DNA from: Flavobacterium sp. UMI-01
GTDB lineage: Bacteria > Bacteroidota > Bacteroidia > Flavobacteriales > Flavobacteriaceae
Length of the DNA stretch: 64,000 bases
Assembly (NCBI RefSeq): GCF_019656315.1
Contig: NZ_BPLU01000073.1
Span: 62,001-126,000 of the forward strand
Direction of reading: 5' to 3'
This document shows positions 47,297 to 56,564 of the stretch, piece by piece. Numbering within the stretch: position 1 is the first letter of the stretch; each line of letters begins with the position of its first letter. Below the pieces are notes generated by a model. That model searched no databases and was not told the DNA's origin. It worked only from the letters and a program-made list of their open reading frames with translations. Position numbers and translations under genes: made by a program.

Positions 47297-50098
47297 TTGA
47301 AAACAAAAATTGCCCTTTTATCCTTTTTATTCTCCATCACTCTTTTTGCACAAGAGTTGCCTCCCATTGTAAAATATGCTCCAACTACTTATGGTGCAGG
47401 CAATCAAAATTGGATGATAAGTCAAGATTCACAGCAATTCATCTTATTTGCTAATAACGAGGGATTATTAGAGTTCAATGGTTCGAGTTGGCAACTGTAT
47501 CCTTCCCCAAATGAAACGATTATTCGTTCTGTTAAGGTGATAGGGGATAAAATCTATACAGGGAGTTATATGGAATTTGGTTTTTGGAAACACATGAATG
47601 ATGGGAAATTGAAGTACCAATCGCTCAGTGCATCCATTAAAAAATACATTCGTGACGACGAACAATTTTGGAATATTTTACATTACGACCATTGGGTAAT
47701 TTTTCAATCATTGGATCGTATTTATGTGTTTGATACCAAAACTGGAAAATTTAGGATTATTGCACCAAGTGCTACTATTATTAAGGCTTTTAAAACAACC
47801 AATGGGTTGTATTATCAAGTTTACAATGAAGGATTGTACGAAATTGAAGCTGGCAAAAGCACCTTAAAATCGAGTCATCCAGTGTTTAAAAATAACCGAA
47901 TTGTAAATGTTTTTTCCAATGAAAATGGACTATTAGTCGTTACTGAGTCCAATGGGTTTTATCAATTATCAGGTAATCAAATCACTAAATTCAGTACAGA
48001 AGCAGATAAGGCACTTGAATCTAGTAGTATTTATAGTTGTGAAAAACTTACTAATGGAGGTATAGCGATAGGAACAGTCTCTAATGGAATTTTTATTTTA
48101 ACTAAAGAAGGAAAGTTAAATTATCATATTTCCCAAAGCAAAGGTTTGAGTAACAACACTGCTTTGTCTTTGTTTGAAGATGCTGAAAAAAACCTATGGA
48201 TAGGATTGGACAACGGTATTAATTGCATCAATTTGCAATCACCTATACAAAGTTATGTGGACGACTCAGGTATTTTGGGTACCATTTATACCTCAAAACT
48301 TCATGATGGTTGGTTATATGTAGGGACTAATCAAGGATTGTTTTATAAAAAATACCGTAGCAACGAGGATTTTAAATTTGTTTCAGGTACCAAAGGTCAG
48401 GTTTGGACTTTATTTGCTTACGATGGGACTTTATTTTGCGGACATGATAGAGGAACTTATGTGGTTCAAAATGGAAGTATCCAATCCATTTTTTCACAAT
48501 CAGGGACTTGGAAATTGAACACCGTTCCAGGTCAAAAAGACATCTTGCTTCAAGGGAATTATTATGGAATCTCTGTTTTGGAAAGGCGAGGAGGTCAATG
48601 GTATTTTAGAAATAAGCTCGAAGGATTCGATTATTCGTCCAAATATTTTGAGATAACGGATGCTTTTGAAATCTATGTGAGCCATGAATATAAGGGCGTG
48701 TTTCGATTAGCAACAGATGCTCGCTTGGCTAAAATCAATACGTTTACCACCTACAAGCATCCTACGAAAGGAAAAAATGCCAGTTTGGTTAAGTTTAATA
48801 ATGCCATTTATTACGCTTATAAAGAGGGGGTTTTTAAATTAAATGCGAAAACAAAAGAATTCCATAAGGATGCTTTGTTGAGTACTGTTTTTGAGAAAGA
48901 CGAATATACGTCAGGTAAAATGATTGTGGATGAAACTCACAAGATATGGTTGTTCTCTAAAAATTATACCAGTTATTATGCCGCAACCAAATTAAGTGAT
49001 CAGCTGAAACAAAATAGCATTCCTATTCCAGCTTCGTTGACCAATTCGATGTTAGGCTATGAAAATATTACGCATTTGGCTAATTCTGATTACCTTTTTG
49101 GTACTACAGATGGGTATTATACGATGAATATTGATGATTTGGTTTTCAAAAATTATAAAGTCTCTATTTCAAACATTACAACGAATCGATTGAATGCATC
49201 CTCGCGAAGTAATCCTATTCAAACCGAAGGAATTTTTGCGCACGATGAAAACAACATCAGTTTTAGCTTTACGGTACCTGAATACAATAAATACATCAAT
49301 CCAGAGTATCAATATATATTAGAAGGATTTCAAGACGATTGGAGCAATTGGAATACAAGATCTAATGTGAATTTTAAAAATTTGCCATCAGGGGAGTATG
49401 TGTTTAAATTAAAAGCAAAGTTTGCCAATTCCAATCTCGATACTATAGTAACGTATTCCTTTACGATAAAAAAACCATGGTACGGAACCAATCTAGCTAT
49501 TTGTATGTATTTCGTATTGTTATTATTGTTTTCTCGATTCATGCATAACCAATACACCAGTTATTATTTGAAAAAAGAACAAAAACTAATTGAAGAAAAC
49601 AATTTGTTGTTAGAAATTCAAGAGTTAGAAAACCAACAGCAATTGATGCGCCTAAAAAATGAACAACTTTCCCAAGATGTAGATAGTATGAATAAGGAAT
49701 TGGCGGCATCCACAATGAGTCTCAATAGTAAAAACGAATTACTGGCTTTGATTCAAGAAGATTTGAAGAAAACAGAAGCAAGTGACAGTAGAAGTATCAA
49801 ATCCGTTATTTCAACGATTAATAAAAACATAACTAAGAATGATGCTTGGAGTGTTTTTCAAGAGGCATTTGATAAAACAGATAAAGATTTTTTGAAAAAA
49901 ATAAAAGAGGCTCATCCTTCCTTAACGGCCAATGATTTGAAATTATGTGCTTATTTGAGACTCAATCTTTCTTCCAAAGAGATAGCTCCATTACTGAATA
50001 TTTCCGTACGAAGTGTAGAGATAAAAAGGTACCGTTTGCGTAAAAAAATGGATTTAGCGCATGAACAGGGGCTAGTGGAGTATATTTTATCTGTATAG
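47297..50098 (+). CDS. Membrane-anchored sensor with Y_Y_Y domain and cytoplasmic LuxR-type DNA-binding domain (PUL regulator)
   Basis: This 933-residue one-component regulator has a signal peptide (1-18, TKIALLSFLFSITLFA). A periplasmic beta-propeller like that of hybrid two-component sensors (about 20-650) has repeats such as FEDAEKNLWIGLDNGINCI. A Y_Y_Y domain (about 655-725) has YQYILEGFQDDWSNW. One membrane helix lies at about 731-749, a coiled coil at about 755-830, and a helix-turn-helix at about 875-933 (DLKLCAYLRLNLSSKEIAP, then ISVRSVEIKRYRLRKKM). No kinase or receiver domain is present, so the ligand signal reaches the DNA-binding domain directly. The start is a TTG (47297) that gives a perfect signal peptide. 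It lies directly before the SusC gene and presumably controls it. Confidence 0.85.
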   Translation: MKTKIALLSFLFSITLFAQELPPIVKYAPTTYGAGNQNWMISQDSQQFILFANNEGLLEFNGSSWQLYPSPNETIIRSVKVIGDKIYTGSYMEFGFWKHMNDGKLKYQSLSASIKKYIRDDEQFWNILHYDHWVIFQSLDRIYVFDTKTGKFRIIAPSATIIKAFKTTNGLYYQVYNEGLYEIEAGKSTLKSSHPVFKNNRIVNVFSNENGLLVVTESNGFYQLSGNQITKFSTEADKALESSSIYSCEKLTNGGIAIGTVSNGIFILTKEGKLNYHISQSKGLSNNTALSLFEDAEKNLWIGLDNGINCINLQSPIQSYVDDSGILGTIYTSKLHDGWLYVGTNQGLFYKKYRSNEDFKFVSGTKGQVWTLFAYDGTLFCGHDRGTYVVQNGSIQSIFSQSGTWKLNTVPGQKDILLQGNYYGISVLERRGGQWYFRNKLEGFDYSSKYFEITDAFEIYVSHEYKGVFRLATDARLAKINTFTTYKHPTKGKNASLVKFNNAIYYAYKEGVFKLNAKTKEFHKDALLSTVFEKDEYTSGKMIVDETHKIWLFSKNYTSYYAATKLSDQLKQNSIPIPASLTNSMLGYENITHLANSDYLFGTTDGYYTMNIDDLVFKNYKVSISNITTNRLNASSRSNPIQTEGIFAHDENNISFSFTVPEYNKYINPEYQYILEGFQDDWSNWNTRSNVNFKNLPSGEYVFKLKAKFANSNLDTIVTYSFTIKKPWYGTNLAICMYFVLLLLFSRFMHNQYTSYYLKKEQKLIEENNLLLEIQELENQQQLMRLKNEQLSQDVDSMNKELAASTMSLNSKNELLALIQEDLKKTEASDSRSIKSVISTINKNITKNDAWSVFQEAFDKTDKDFLKKIKEAHPSLTANDLKLCAYLRLNLSSKEIAPLLNISVRSVEIKRYRLRKKMDLAHEQGLVEYILSV

Positions 50099-50128
50099 GT
50101 AGCTTCATTCTCGACAAAAAAACTATAC

Positions 50129-50165
50129 AACACCACAACATTCGCTAAATGTTGTGGTGTTTTTT
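50129..50165 (+). terminator. Terminator of the PUL regulator gene
   Basis: Perfect 13-base stem AACACCACAACAT (50129-50141) / ATGTTGTGGTGTT (50149-50161), 7-base loop, T run to 50165. It separates regulator and SusC transcripts. Confidence 0.93.
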
Positions 50166-50217
50166 ATATAATTCAAGACTTGTTTGTATTTGTTAAGACT
50201 TAGTTAAACCGTTGTTT

Positions 50218-50236
50218 TATTGAATTATTCTCAATA
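50218..50236. promoter_or_regulatory. Short inverted repeat upstream of susC-like gene
   Basis: TATTGA (50218-50223) and TCAATA (50231-50236) are perfect inverted half-sites with a 7-base spacer, 102 bases before the SusC ATG. A weak promoter (TTG ... TAATTTTA) follows near 50286-50321. It is a candidate site for the LuxR-type regulator, not proven. Confidence 0.25.
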
Positions 50237-50338
50237 CTTCGTGGTTTTTTTTGTGTTGTATGTTTTTTGTAAAGGCAATTTTTGCTATTTTAAAGAAACG
50301 ACTACCTAATTTTATAATTCACAAAAAACTCAAACTAT

Positions 50339-53300
50339 ATGAAATCAAATTATCTATTAATGATTTTTCTATTTCTCTCAACAGTAGGCTTTTCTCAAAG
50401 CTATGATATTGGAGGTGTAGTCAAAGAAAAAAGTTCTGGTCTATCGATACCAGGAGTAAACATTCAAATTAAGAATACTACAAAAGGAGTTGCATCTGAT
50501 TTTGATGGAAAATTTTCTGTAAAGAGTATTCCATCAGGAAGCATCGTCGTTTTTTCTTTTGTAGGATATAAAACATTTGAATATAAAGTTACCACAACCA
50601 ATATGAATATAACCATTACGCTTGAAGAAGACGCGAAGACATTGGACGAAGTTGTAGTTATTGGTTATGGAAGTCAAAAACGAAGAGAAGTAACAGGAGC
50701 AGTATCAGTTGTAGATAGCAAAACATTAGACAAATTAAAACCAGTCAAAATTGAACAAGCTTTACAAGGTACTGTTTCAGGTGTGAATGTAACGACGCAA
50801 TCGGGTTCGCCTGGGGCCGCATTGGACATTCGTATTCGCGGGATTGCTACCAATGGGGAAAACCGACCTACTACCATTATTGATGGGTATGTAGGGGAAC
50901 TAGGATTGTTAAACCCTAATGATATTGAGTCGGTTACCGTTTTGAAAGATGCACAAGCCGCCATTTATGGAACTATTGGTGCCAATGGAGTGATATTGGT
51001 AACGACCAAATCAGGAAAGAAAAATTCCAAATCTAGAATTTCGTACAATACGTATGCAGGTTTTCAGGAAGCGTCTAAATCATTAAACCTATTGAATGCT
51101 ACCGAGTATGCTTTGCTTTTAAATGAAAGTTATGCTAATGGTGGAAAAGCGTTACCCTACACAAATGTAAGCGGATTAGGCAAAGGGACTAATTGGCAAA
51201 ATGAAGTGTTACGTACAGGAGTGCCTATTATTAATCATGATTTGTCTATCTCTGGAGGTTCGGATAAAATAACGTATGCTGTCAGTGGTTCCCATTTGGA
51301 CCAAGAAGGTATTGTGGGAGAAGACAAATCAGGTTTTCTTAGAAATACTGCTAGAATAGGATTGAATGCAGATGTTTCTGAAAATTTGAAACTTAAAACC
51401 AATGTTATTTATACTTATTTTAATCGTAAAACATTAAACGAAAACGGCTTAGGGTCGGTATTGTTCAATGCGTTGAACGTGCCTTCTACATTAAGTCCTT
51501 ATACTACTAGTGGTGATTTTAGTTTAGTACCTAGTACAACAGGATTAGGAACTGAAATCATCAATCCATTAGCACAAATCGCCAATACTTATAACGATTA
51601 TAGTTTTAAAAAATTAAATGGAAATTTTGGATTAGAATACAAAGTAATCGACGGCTTGGTTTTGTCCAGTACTATGGGATTCAATACCTCTAATAGTAAG
51701 TCTAGAGACTTTGCAAAGCAAATTAGTTATGGCGGAAAAGTATTTGATGTTACCAGAAGTTCTGTAACTCAAGGCACTGTGAATGACAATAACTATTCAT
51801 TTGATGCTTTTGCTACCTATTCCAAAAAATTTGCTGAGGATCATAATTTTGTATTCACTTTAGGAAATACCATTTTCAAAGAGTGGGGAACTGGACTTTC
51901 GGCTACGGGCTATGATGTACCTAATAATTCTTGGGATTATGCGGATATCTCCTTAACGACTGGAACATTAGATGCTAAAACGAATAGTTCGTACAGCTAT
52001 GACGAAAGACGTCTTTCTTATTTTGGAAGAATGCAATACGATTACAAGGGGAAATACCTTTTATCAGCCATGTTACGTCGTGATGCTTCAACCAAATTTG
52101 GTCCTGGAAACAAAGTGGGGTATTTCCCTTCCTTTACTGGAGGTTGGGTAGTGTCTGACGAAGGTTTTTTTGGAGAGGATAAAAAAATCAACTTCTTGAA
52201 ATTAAGAGCGAGTTACGGTACACTTGGAAATGACCAAATTCCAAATAACGGTTATGTAAGTTTATTATCAGGTGAAGCGACCTATGTGTTTGATGGTGCT
52301 CTGGTTAATGGTACAGCTACAGGTCAAATTGCTAATCCTGATTTAAAATGGGAAGAAGCGCAAAAATTTGACGTAGGTATGGATATGAAGTTATGGAATA
52401 ACAAAGTGTCTATTGTTGCCGATTATTTTATAGATACTCGAAAAGATTTATTGATACCTAGTATTCCTGTTTCAGGAATTACCGGAAATTATGCTCCAGG
52501 CGCTTCTGCACCAACTGTAAATGCTGGAACGGTGAGAAACTCAGGTCTTGAATTTTCAATTGATTACAAAACAAAATTCTCTGATGATTTTGATATGAGT
52601 CTAGGGTATAATGTTACATTCTTAAAAAATAAAGTATTAGAGGTTAATAATGGTACTGGATTTATTGAAGGGGGAGCTTTTGGGGTAGGACAGCCAGCAC
52701 CTTCAAGAATGGAAGTTGGATTGCCAATAGGATATTTCTACGGATATAAAACTAATGGTATTTTCCAAAACCAAGCTGAAATCGATGCCCATCCATCTCA
52801 AATTGCCTTGGGAGCTAATGCAGCGCCTGGTGATATTCGATTTGTAGATGTGAATGAAGATGGCGTGATTGATTCCAATGATAGAACTAACATAGGCGAC
52901 CCAATTCCTAATGCAACTATGGGATTCAATTTACAGTTAAATTACAAAAACCTAGATTTTGCATTATATACTTTCGCTTCTGTAGGAAATGATATGGTGC
53001 GCAACTACGAAAGAACCTTATCGGATGCCAATCGTTTGACCTATGTTCTTGACAGATGGACTGGTGAAGGTACTAGTACAACTGTGCCTAGAGTAACAAC
53101 TGGAGCTACAGCTAATAATGTTTTCTCTGACTATTTTGTAGAAGACGCTTCGTACTTGAGAATCCAAAACATCCAATTAGGCTATACTTTGAATCCTAAA
53201 ATTTCTCAAAAAGCCAAAATTACAAAACTAAGAATGTATGCGGGGGTTAATAATTTATACACTTTTACGAAATACAAAGGTTTTGACCCTGGCGCTTCTA

Positions 53301-53386
53301 ATGGCGCTCCAATTGGAGGTGGAATCGATTACGGTTTTTACCCTATCCCTAGAACCTATTTGTTAGGTCTAAATATTAATTTTTAA
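50339..53386 (+). CDS. SusC-like TonB-dependent glycan transporter
   Basis: This 1015-residue protein has a signal peptide (1-19). A carboxypeptidase-regulatory-like domain (about 22-95) includes YDIGGVVKEKSSGLSIPGV and FDGKFSVKSIP. The TonB box region EVVVIGYGSQKRREVTGAV (about 104-122) leads to the plug with IRGIATNG and DAQAAIYGTIGANGVILVTT. A 22-strand type barrel runs to the C-terminal PRTYLLGLNINF. SusC imports oligosaccharides across the outer membrane with its SusD lid. It is followed by SusD after 11 bases. Target glycan inferred from the downstream GH16 and GH3 enzymes: a beta-1,3-glucan such as laminarin. Confidence 0.95.
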   Translation: MKSNYLLMIFLFLSTVGFSQSYDIGGVVKEKSSGLSIPGVNIQIKNTTKGVASDFDGKFSVKSIPSGSIVVFSFVGYKTFEYKVTTTNMNITITLEEDAKTLDEVVVIGYGSQKRREVTGAVSVVDSKTLDKLKPVKIEQALQGTVSGVNVTTQSGSPGAALDIRIRGIATNGENRPTTIIDGYVGELGLLNPNDIESVTVLKDAQAAIYGTIGANGVILVTTKSGKKNSKSRISYNTYAGFQEASKSLNLLNATEYALLLNESYANGGKALPYTNVSGLGKGTNWQNEVLRTGVPIINHDLSISGGSDKITYAVSGSHLDQEGIVGEDKSGFLRNTARIGLNADVSENLKLKTNVIYTYFNRKTLNENGLGSVLFNALNVPSTLSPYTTSGDFSLVPSTTGLGTEIINPLAQIANTYNDYSFKKLNGNFGLEYKVIDGLVLSSTMGFNTSNSKSRDFAKQISYGGKVFDVTRSSVTQGTVNDNNYSFDAFATYSKKFAEDHNFVFTLGNTIFKEWGTGLSATGYDVPNNSWDYADISLTTGTLDAKTNSSYSYDERRLSYFGRMQYDYKGKYLLSAMLRRDASTKFGPGNKVGYFPSFTGGWVVSDEGFFGEDKKINFLKLRASYGTLGNDQIPNNGYVSLLSGEATYVFDGALVNGTATGQIANPDLKWEEAQKFDVGMDMKLWNNKVSIVADYFIDTRKDLLIPSIPVSGITGNYAPGASAPTVNAGTVRNSGLEFSIDYKTKFSDDFDMSLGYNVTFLKNKVLEVNNGTGFIEGGAFGVGQPAPSRMEVGLPIGYFYGYKTNGIFQNQAEIDAHPSQIALGANAAPGDIRFVDVNEDGVIDSNDRTNIGDPIPNATMGFNLQLNYKNLDFALYTFASVGNDMVRNYERTLSDANRLTYVLDRWTGEGTSTTVPRVTTGATANNVFSDYFVEDASYLRIQNIQLGYTLNPKISQKAKITKLRMYAGVNNLYTFTKYKGFDPGASNGAPIGGGIDYGFYPIPRTYLLGLNINF

Positions 53387-53397
53387 TTCCAATTAAG

Positions 53398-54876
53398 ATG
53401 AAAAAGTACACCTATATAGCCATGATTTCAGTAGCATTTGTTTCGATGTTGACTGTTTCATGTAGTGATGAATTTGTTGAACGTGACCCTGTTTACTCAA
53501 TAGATTCCGAAAATTATTTTAATTCTAAAACGGATTATGAAAATGCATTAATTGCAGCTTATGACCCGTTACAATCTTCGTATGTGAATGTTCTTTTGGG
53601 CGAAATAGCTTCGGATAATACTTTGTGTGGCGGAGAAAGTCAAACAGATGTTATCGGTTTTCAGCAAATCGACGATATGATTCATACTCCCGTTAATAGC
53701 AATTTAAGAGACATTTGGAACTGGATGTTTGCCGGAGTTAGCAGAGCCAATTATATTTTGGAATTCCAAAATAAAACCGATTTTGAAGGCAAAAACCAAA
53801 TTATTGCAGAAGCACGTTTTCTAAGAGCTTACTACCATTTCGAACTAGTGAAATGGTTTGGGGGTGTTCCTTTAAAAGGAGATGCTCGTTTTAAAATTGG
53901 GGATGAAAAAAGCATTCCACGTTCTTCCATTACGGATGTTTACACTTCGATAGAGAATGACTTAATTTTTGCGTCAACTAACTTAAACGCGACTGCTAGT
54001 CAAGCAGGCCGAGCTACCAAAGGTGCTGCATTAGCGTTATTAGGGAAAGCCTATTTGTATCAAAATAAGTTTGACAAAGCCGCACCTACTTTTGAAACCT
54101 TGATAGGATTGTCAAAATATTCATTAGTAACGGATTATAATGCCCTTTTCGAAGCAGAAGGTGAAAATGGTCCAGAATCTGTTTTTGAGATTCAATATAC
54201 GGATGTGGAAGGTGCTGGTTTTGGTTGTTTGCAATGTAGCGAAGGAAATGTTGCAGTAGGTTTTAATGGGCCTCGAAACTATACAGGAACTTTATTTACG
54301 TCTGGATTTAGCTTCAATGTACCAACTGCTAAAGTGGTTAATGCTTTTGAAGTAGGAGACAAACGTAAGGACGTTGCTATTTTAGACATTAAAGATTGGG
54401 CTCAAAAAACAGGAGCTACTTATGGTGAAGGATACGAGCACACTGGCTATTACAATCGCAAATACATACCAAGAAAACGTAGTGCGACCGCTGCGGGAGA
54501 TTTGAATCTGACAAATCCTAATAACTATAGAGCCATTCGTTATGCAGATGTATTGTTAATGGCGGCCGAGGCTTACAACCGTGGTAAAATCGATGATGGG
54601 AAAGCAAGAGGCTATTTGAATGAAGTTCGCCGTAGAGCTTTTGGTGATTTAAATCATGATATTTCAGCTTCGGGTGATGCATTAACTGATTTTATTTGGG
54701 CTGAAAGAAGAGTAGAGCTAGTGGGAGAAGGACATCGTTTCTTTGACTTAGTTCGTACAGGTAAGGCGGCTCAGGAAATACCAGGTTTTACAGCAGGTAA
54801 AAACGAATTGTTCCCTATTCCTATTGAAGAAATTCAATTTTCAAACGGAAACTGGAGCCAAAATCCTAAATACTAG
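53398..54876 (+). CDS. SusD-like surface glycan-binding lipoprotein
   Basis: This 492-residue lipoprotein has a lipobox LTVSC (Cys22) followed by SDEF, whose acidic residues fit a surface lipoprotein export signal. The N-terminal SusD_N includes DPVYSIDSENYFNSKTDYENAL. TPR-like helices follow, including FLRAYYHFELVKWFGGVPL and ATKGAALALLGKAYLYQNKF. The C-terminal RagB/SusD domain has RYADVLLMAAEAYNRG, YLNEVRRRA, and ERRVELVGEGHRFFDLVRTGKA. It caps SusC and captures glycan. Standard SusC-SusD order with an 11-base gap. Confidence 0.95.
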   Translation: MKKYTYIAMISVAFVSMLTVSCSDEFVERDPVYSIDSENYFNSKTDYENALIAAYDPLQSSYVNVLLGEIASDNTLCGGESQTDVIGFQQIDDMIHTPVNSNLRDIWNWMFAGVSRANYILEFQNKTDFEGKNQIIAEARFLRAYYHFELVKWFGGVPLKGDARFKIGDEKSIPRSSITDVYTSIENDLIFASTNLNATASQAGRATKGAALALLGKAYLYQNKFDKAAPTFETLIGLSKYSLVTDYNALFEAEGENGPESVFEIQYTDVEGAGFGCLQCSEGNVAVGFNGPRNYTGTLFTSGFSFNVPTAKVVNAFEVGDKRKDVAILDIKDWAQKTGATYGEGYEHTGYYNRKYIPRKRSATAAGDLNLTNPNNYRAIRYADVLLMAAEAYNRGKIDDGKARGYLNEVRRRAFGDLNHDISASGDALTDFIWAERRVELVGEGHRFFDLVRTGKAAQEIPGFTAGKNELFPIPIEEIQFSNGNWSQNPKY

Positions 54877-54930
54877 AAATGAATTACATCTTCCTTAGGG
54901 TAGATAGGCATTAACAATAAATTAGAACGT

Positions 54931-56556
54931 ATGAAAAATATAAAACAGATAATAAGCTTTATAGCACTATCGATAGCGCTTGGTTGTTCTACTGAGAATG
55001 ATTTAATCGATTTGGATGCTCTAGGTGCTCCAGACGGTATTTCAGCTTTGACTACCGTGACACAAGACAATACGGGAAAAGTGACTTTTTTACCCCGTGG
55101 AGAAGGAGTAACCCAATATACAATTTATTTTGGAGACGGTACTGAAACACCTGCTTATGTGAGTCCAGGAGGAACGGTGGATCACCTCTACAAAGAAGGA
55201 GTTTATAATGCTCGAATCATTGGAACAACAATTAATGGAAAATCGACTGAGGTTACTCAAAAAGTTGAAGTTACGTTTAAAGCACCCGAAAATTTAGTGG
55301 TGACTATTGAAAATGATTTGGCTGTTTCAAAAAAAGTAACTGTCAAAGCAACAGCTACGTATGCGTTGTTTTATGAGGTTTATTTTGGAGAACCGGGCGT
55401 AACTGAACCTGTAGTGGCCAATAACGGAGAATCGGTATCTTATACGTATCAAAATACAGGTGACTATACTATTAGAGTAGTGTCTAAAAGTGCTGCTATC
55501 AAAACAACAGAATTTACAAAAGTCTTTACGGTAACAGCGGTAAACAAACCGTTTACTTCGGCACCAACACCTCCTAATAGACAAACTTCGGATGTGATTT
55601 CTATTTATAGTTCGAAATATGCAGACGTTAGTGGGACTAATTATTTCCCTGATTGGGGACAAGCTGGGCAAGGAAGCGGTTGGACTGAATTTGACTTGAA
55701 TGGCTACAAAATGCTAAATTATATCAAATTAAGTTACCAAGGAATTGCATTAGCTGATGGAAAAACGATTGATGTGTCAGGAATGGATTATTTGCACATG
55801 GATGTGTGGACAGCCGATTTGGAAAAAATTGAGACATCGCTTATTAGCAAAACAAATGGTGAAAAACCAGTTGTCAAAAACCTTACAGCTAACCAGTGGA
55901 CTTCTATTGATATTCCTATCACGGCTTTTACGAGTCAAGGATTAACAGTGGCCGATATTTTTCAATTAAAATTTGTGGGTACTCCTTGGGCTGGAGGAAG
56001 TGTTTTTATTGATAACATTTATTTTTATAAAACACCGACTGCTTTAATCGAAATGCCAATTGATTTTGAATCCACTGTATTAACATACAAATGGAATGGG
56101 TTTGGAGCAGCTGATTTTGGTGCTATTCCAGCATCAGTAGTTACTAATCCTGATAAAACAGGTAATAACCTCTCCAATAAAGTCGTAAAAATAGAGAAAC
56201 CAGCGGGTGCGCAAGTGTGGGCTGGCGCTAGTTTAGATTTGGATTCCAAAGTCAATTTTGCTAATGGAACTAAGGTAAAAGTCAATGTTTGGTCTCCTAA
56301 GGTAGGTGCAACTATATTATTCAAAATGGAGGTGTCCACATCACCAAAAGACGGTAATGGAAACCCAACTGTTTTTGTGGAAGTTCAAGGAACTACTACT
56401 GTAGCTAATTCTTGGCAAGTAATGACATTTGATCTCACAAGTTCAGCTTCTTTTAATACAGCCAATGCTTATGACCGAGTGATTTTGTTCCCAGATTTTA
56501 ATGTAGCAGGTACAGGAACTACCTACTATTTTGACGATATAAAACAATCCAACTAA
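54931..56556 (+). CDS. Multi-domain surface glycan-binding lipoprotein with PKD-like domains
   Basis: This 541-residue lipoprotein has a lipobox IALGC (Cys19) followed by STEND. Two PKD-like Ig domains cover about 30-115 (FGDGTETPAYVSPGGTVDHLY) and 118-205 (YTYQNTGDYTIRVVS). Two beta-sandwich domains follow, about 210-370 (DYLHMDVWTADLEKIE ... VFIDNIYFYK) and 375-541 (VNVWSPKVGATILFKMEVST ... TYYFDDIK), each resembling carbohydrate-binding modules. No catalytic residues recognised. Position after SusD and before GH16 marks it as a SusE/SusF-like binding protein. The tandem C-terminal modules share the pattern WxP(x)GxTxxxKxE and a final (V/Y)FxDNI/DDI strand. Confidence 0.8.
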   Translation: MKNIKQIISFIALSIALGCSTENDLIDLDALGAPDGISALTTVTQDNTGKVTFLPRGEGVTQYTIYFGDGTETPAYVSPGGTVDHLYKEGVYNARIIGTTINGKSTEVTQKVEVTFKAPENLVVTIENDLAVSKKVTVKATATYALFYEVYFGEPGVTEPVVANNGESVSYTYQNTGDYTIRVVSKSAAIKTTEFTKVFTVTAVNKPFTSAPTPPNRQTSDVISIYSSKYADVSGTNYFPDWGQAGQGSGWTEFDLNGYKMLNYIKLSYQGIALADGKTIDVSGMDYLHMDVWTADLEKIETSLISKTNGEKPVVKNLTANQWTSIDIPITAFTSQGLTVADIFQLKFVGTPWAGGSVFIDNIYFYKTPTALIEMPIDFESTVLTYKWNGFGAADFGAIPASVVTNPDKTGNNLSNKVVKIEKPAGAQVWAGASLDLDSKVNFANGTKVKVNVWSPKVGATILFKMEVSTSPKDGNGNPTVFVEVQGTTTVANSWQVMTFDLTSSASFNTANAYDRVILFPDFNVAGTGTTYYFDDIKQSN

Positions 56557-56564
56557 AAAGATAC

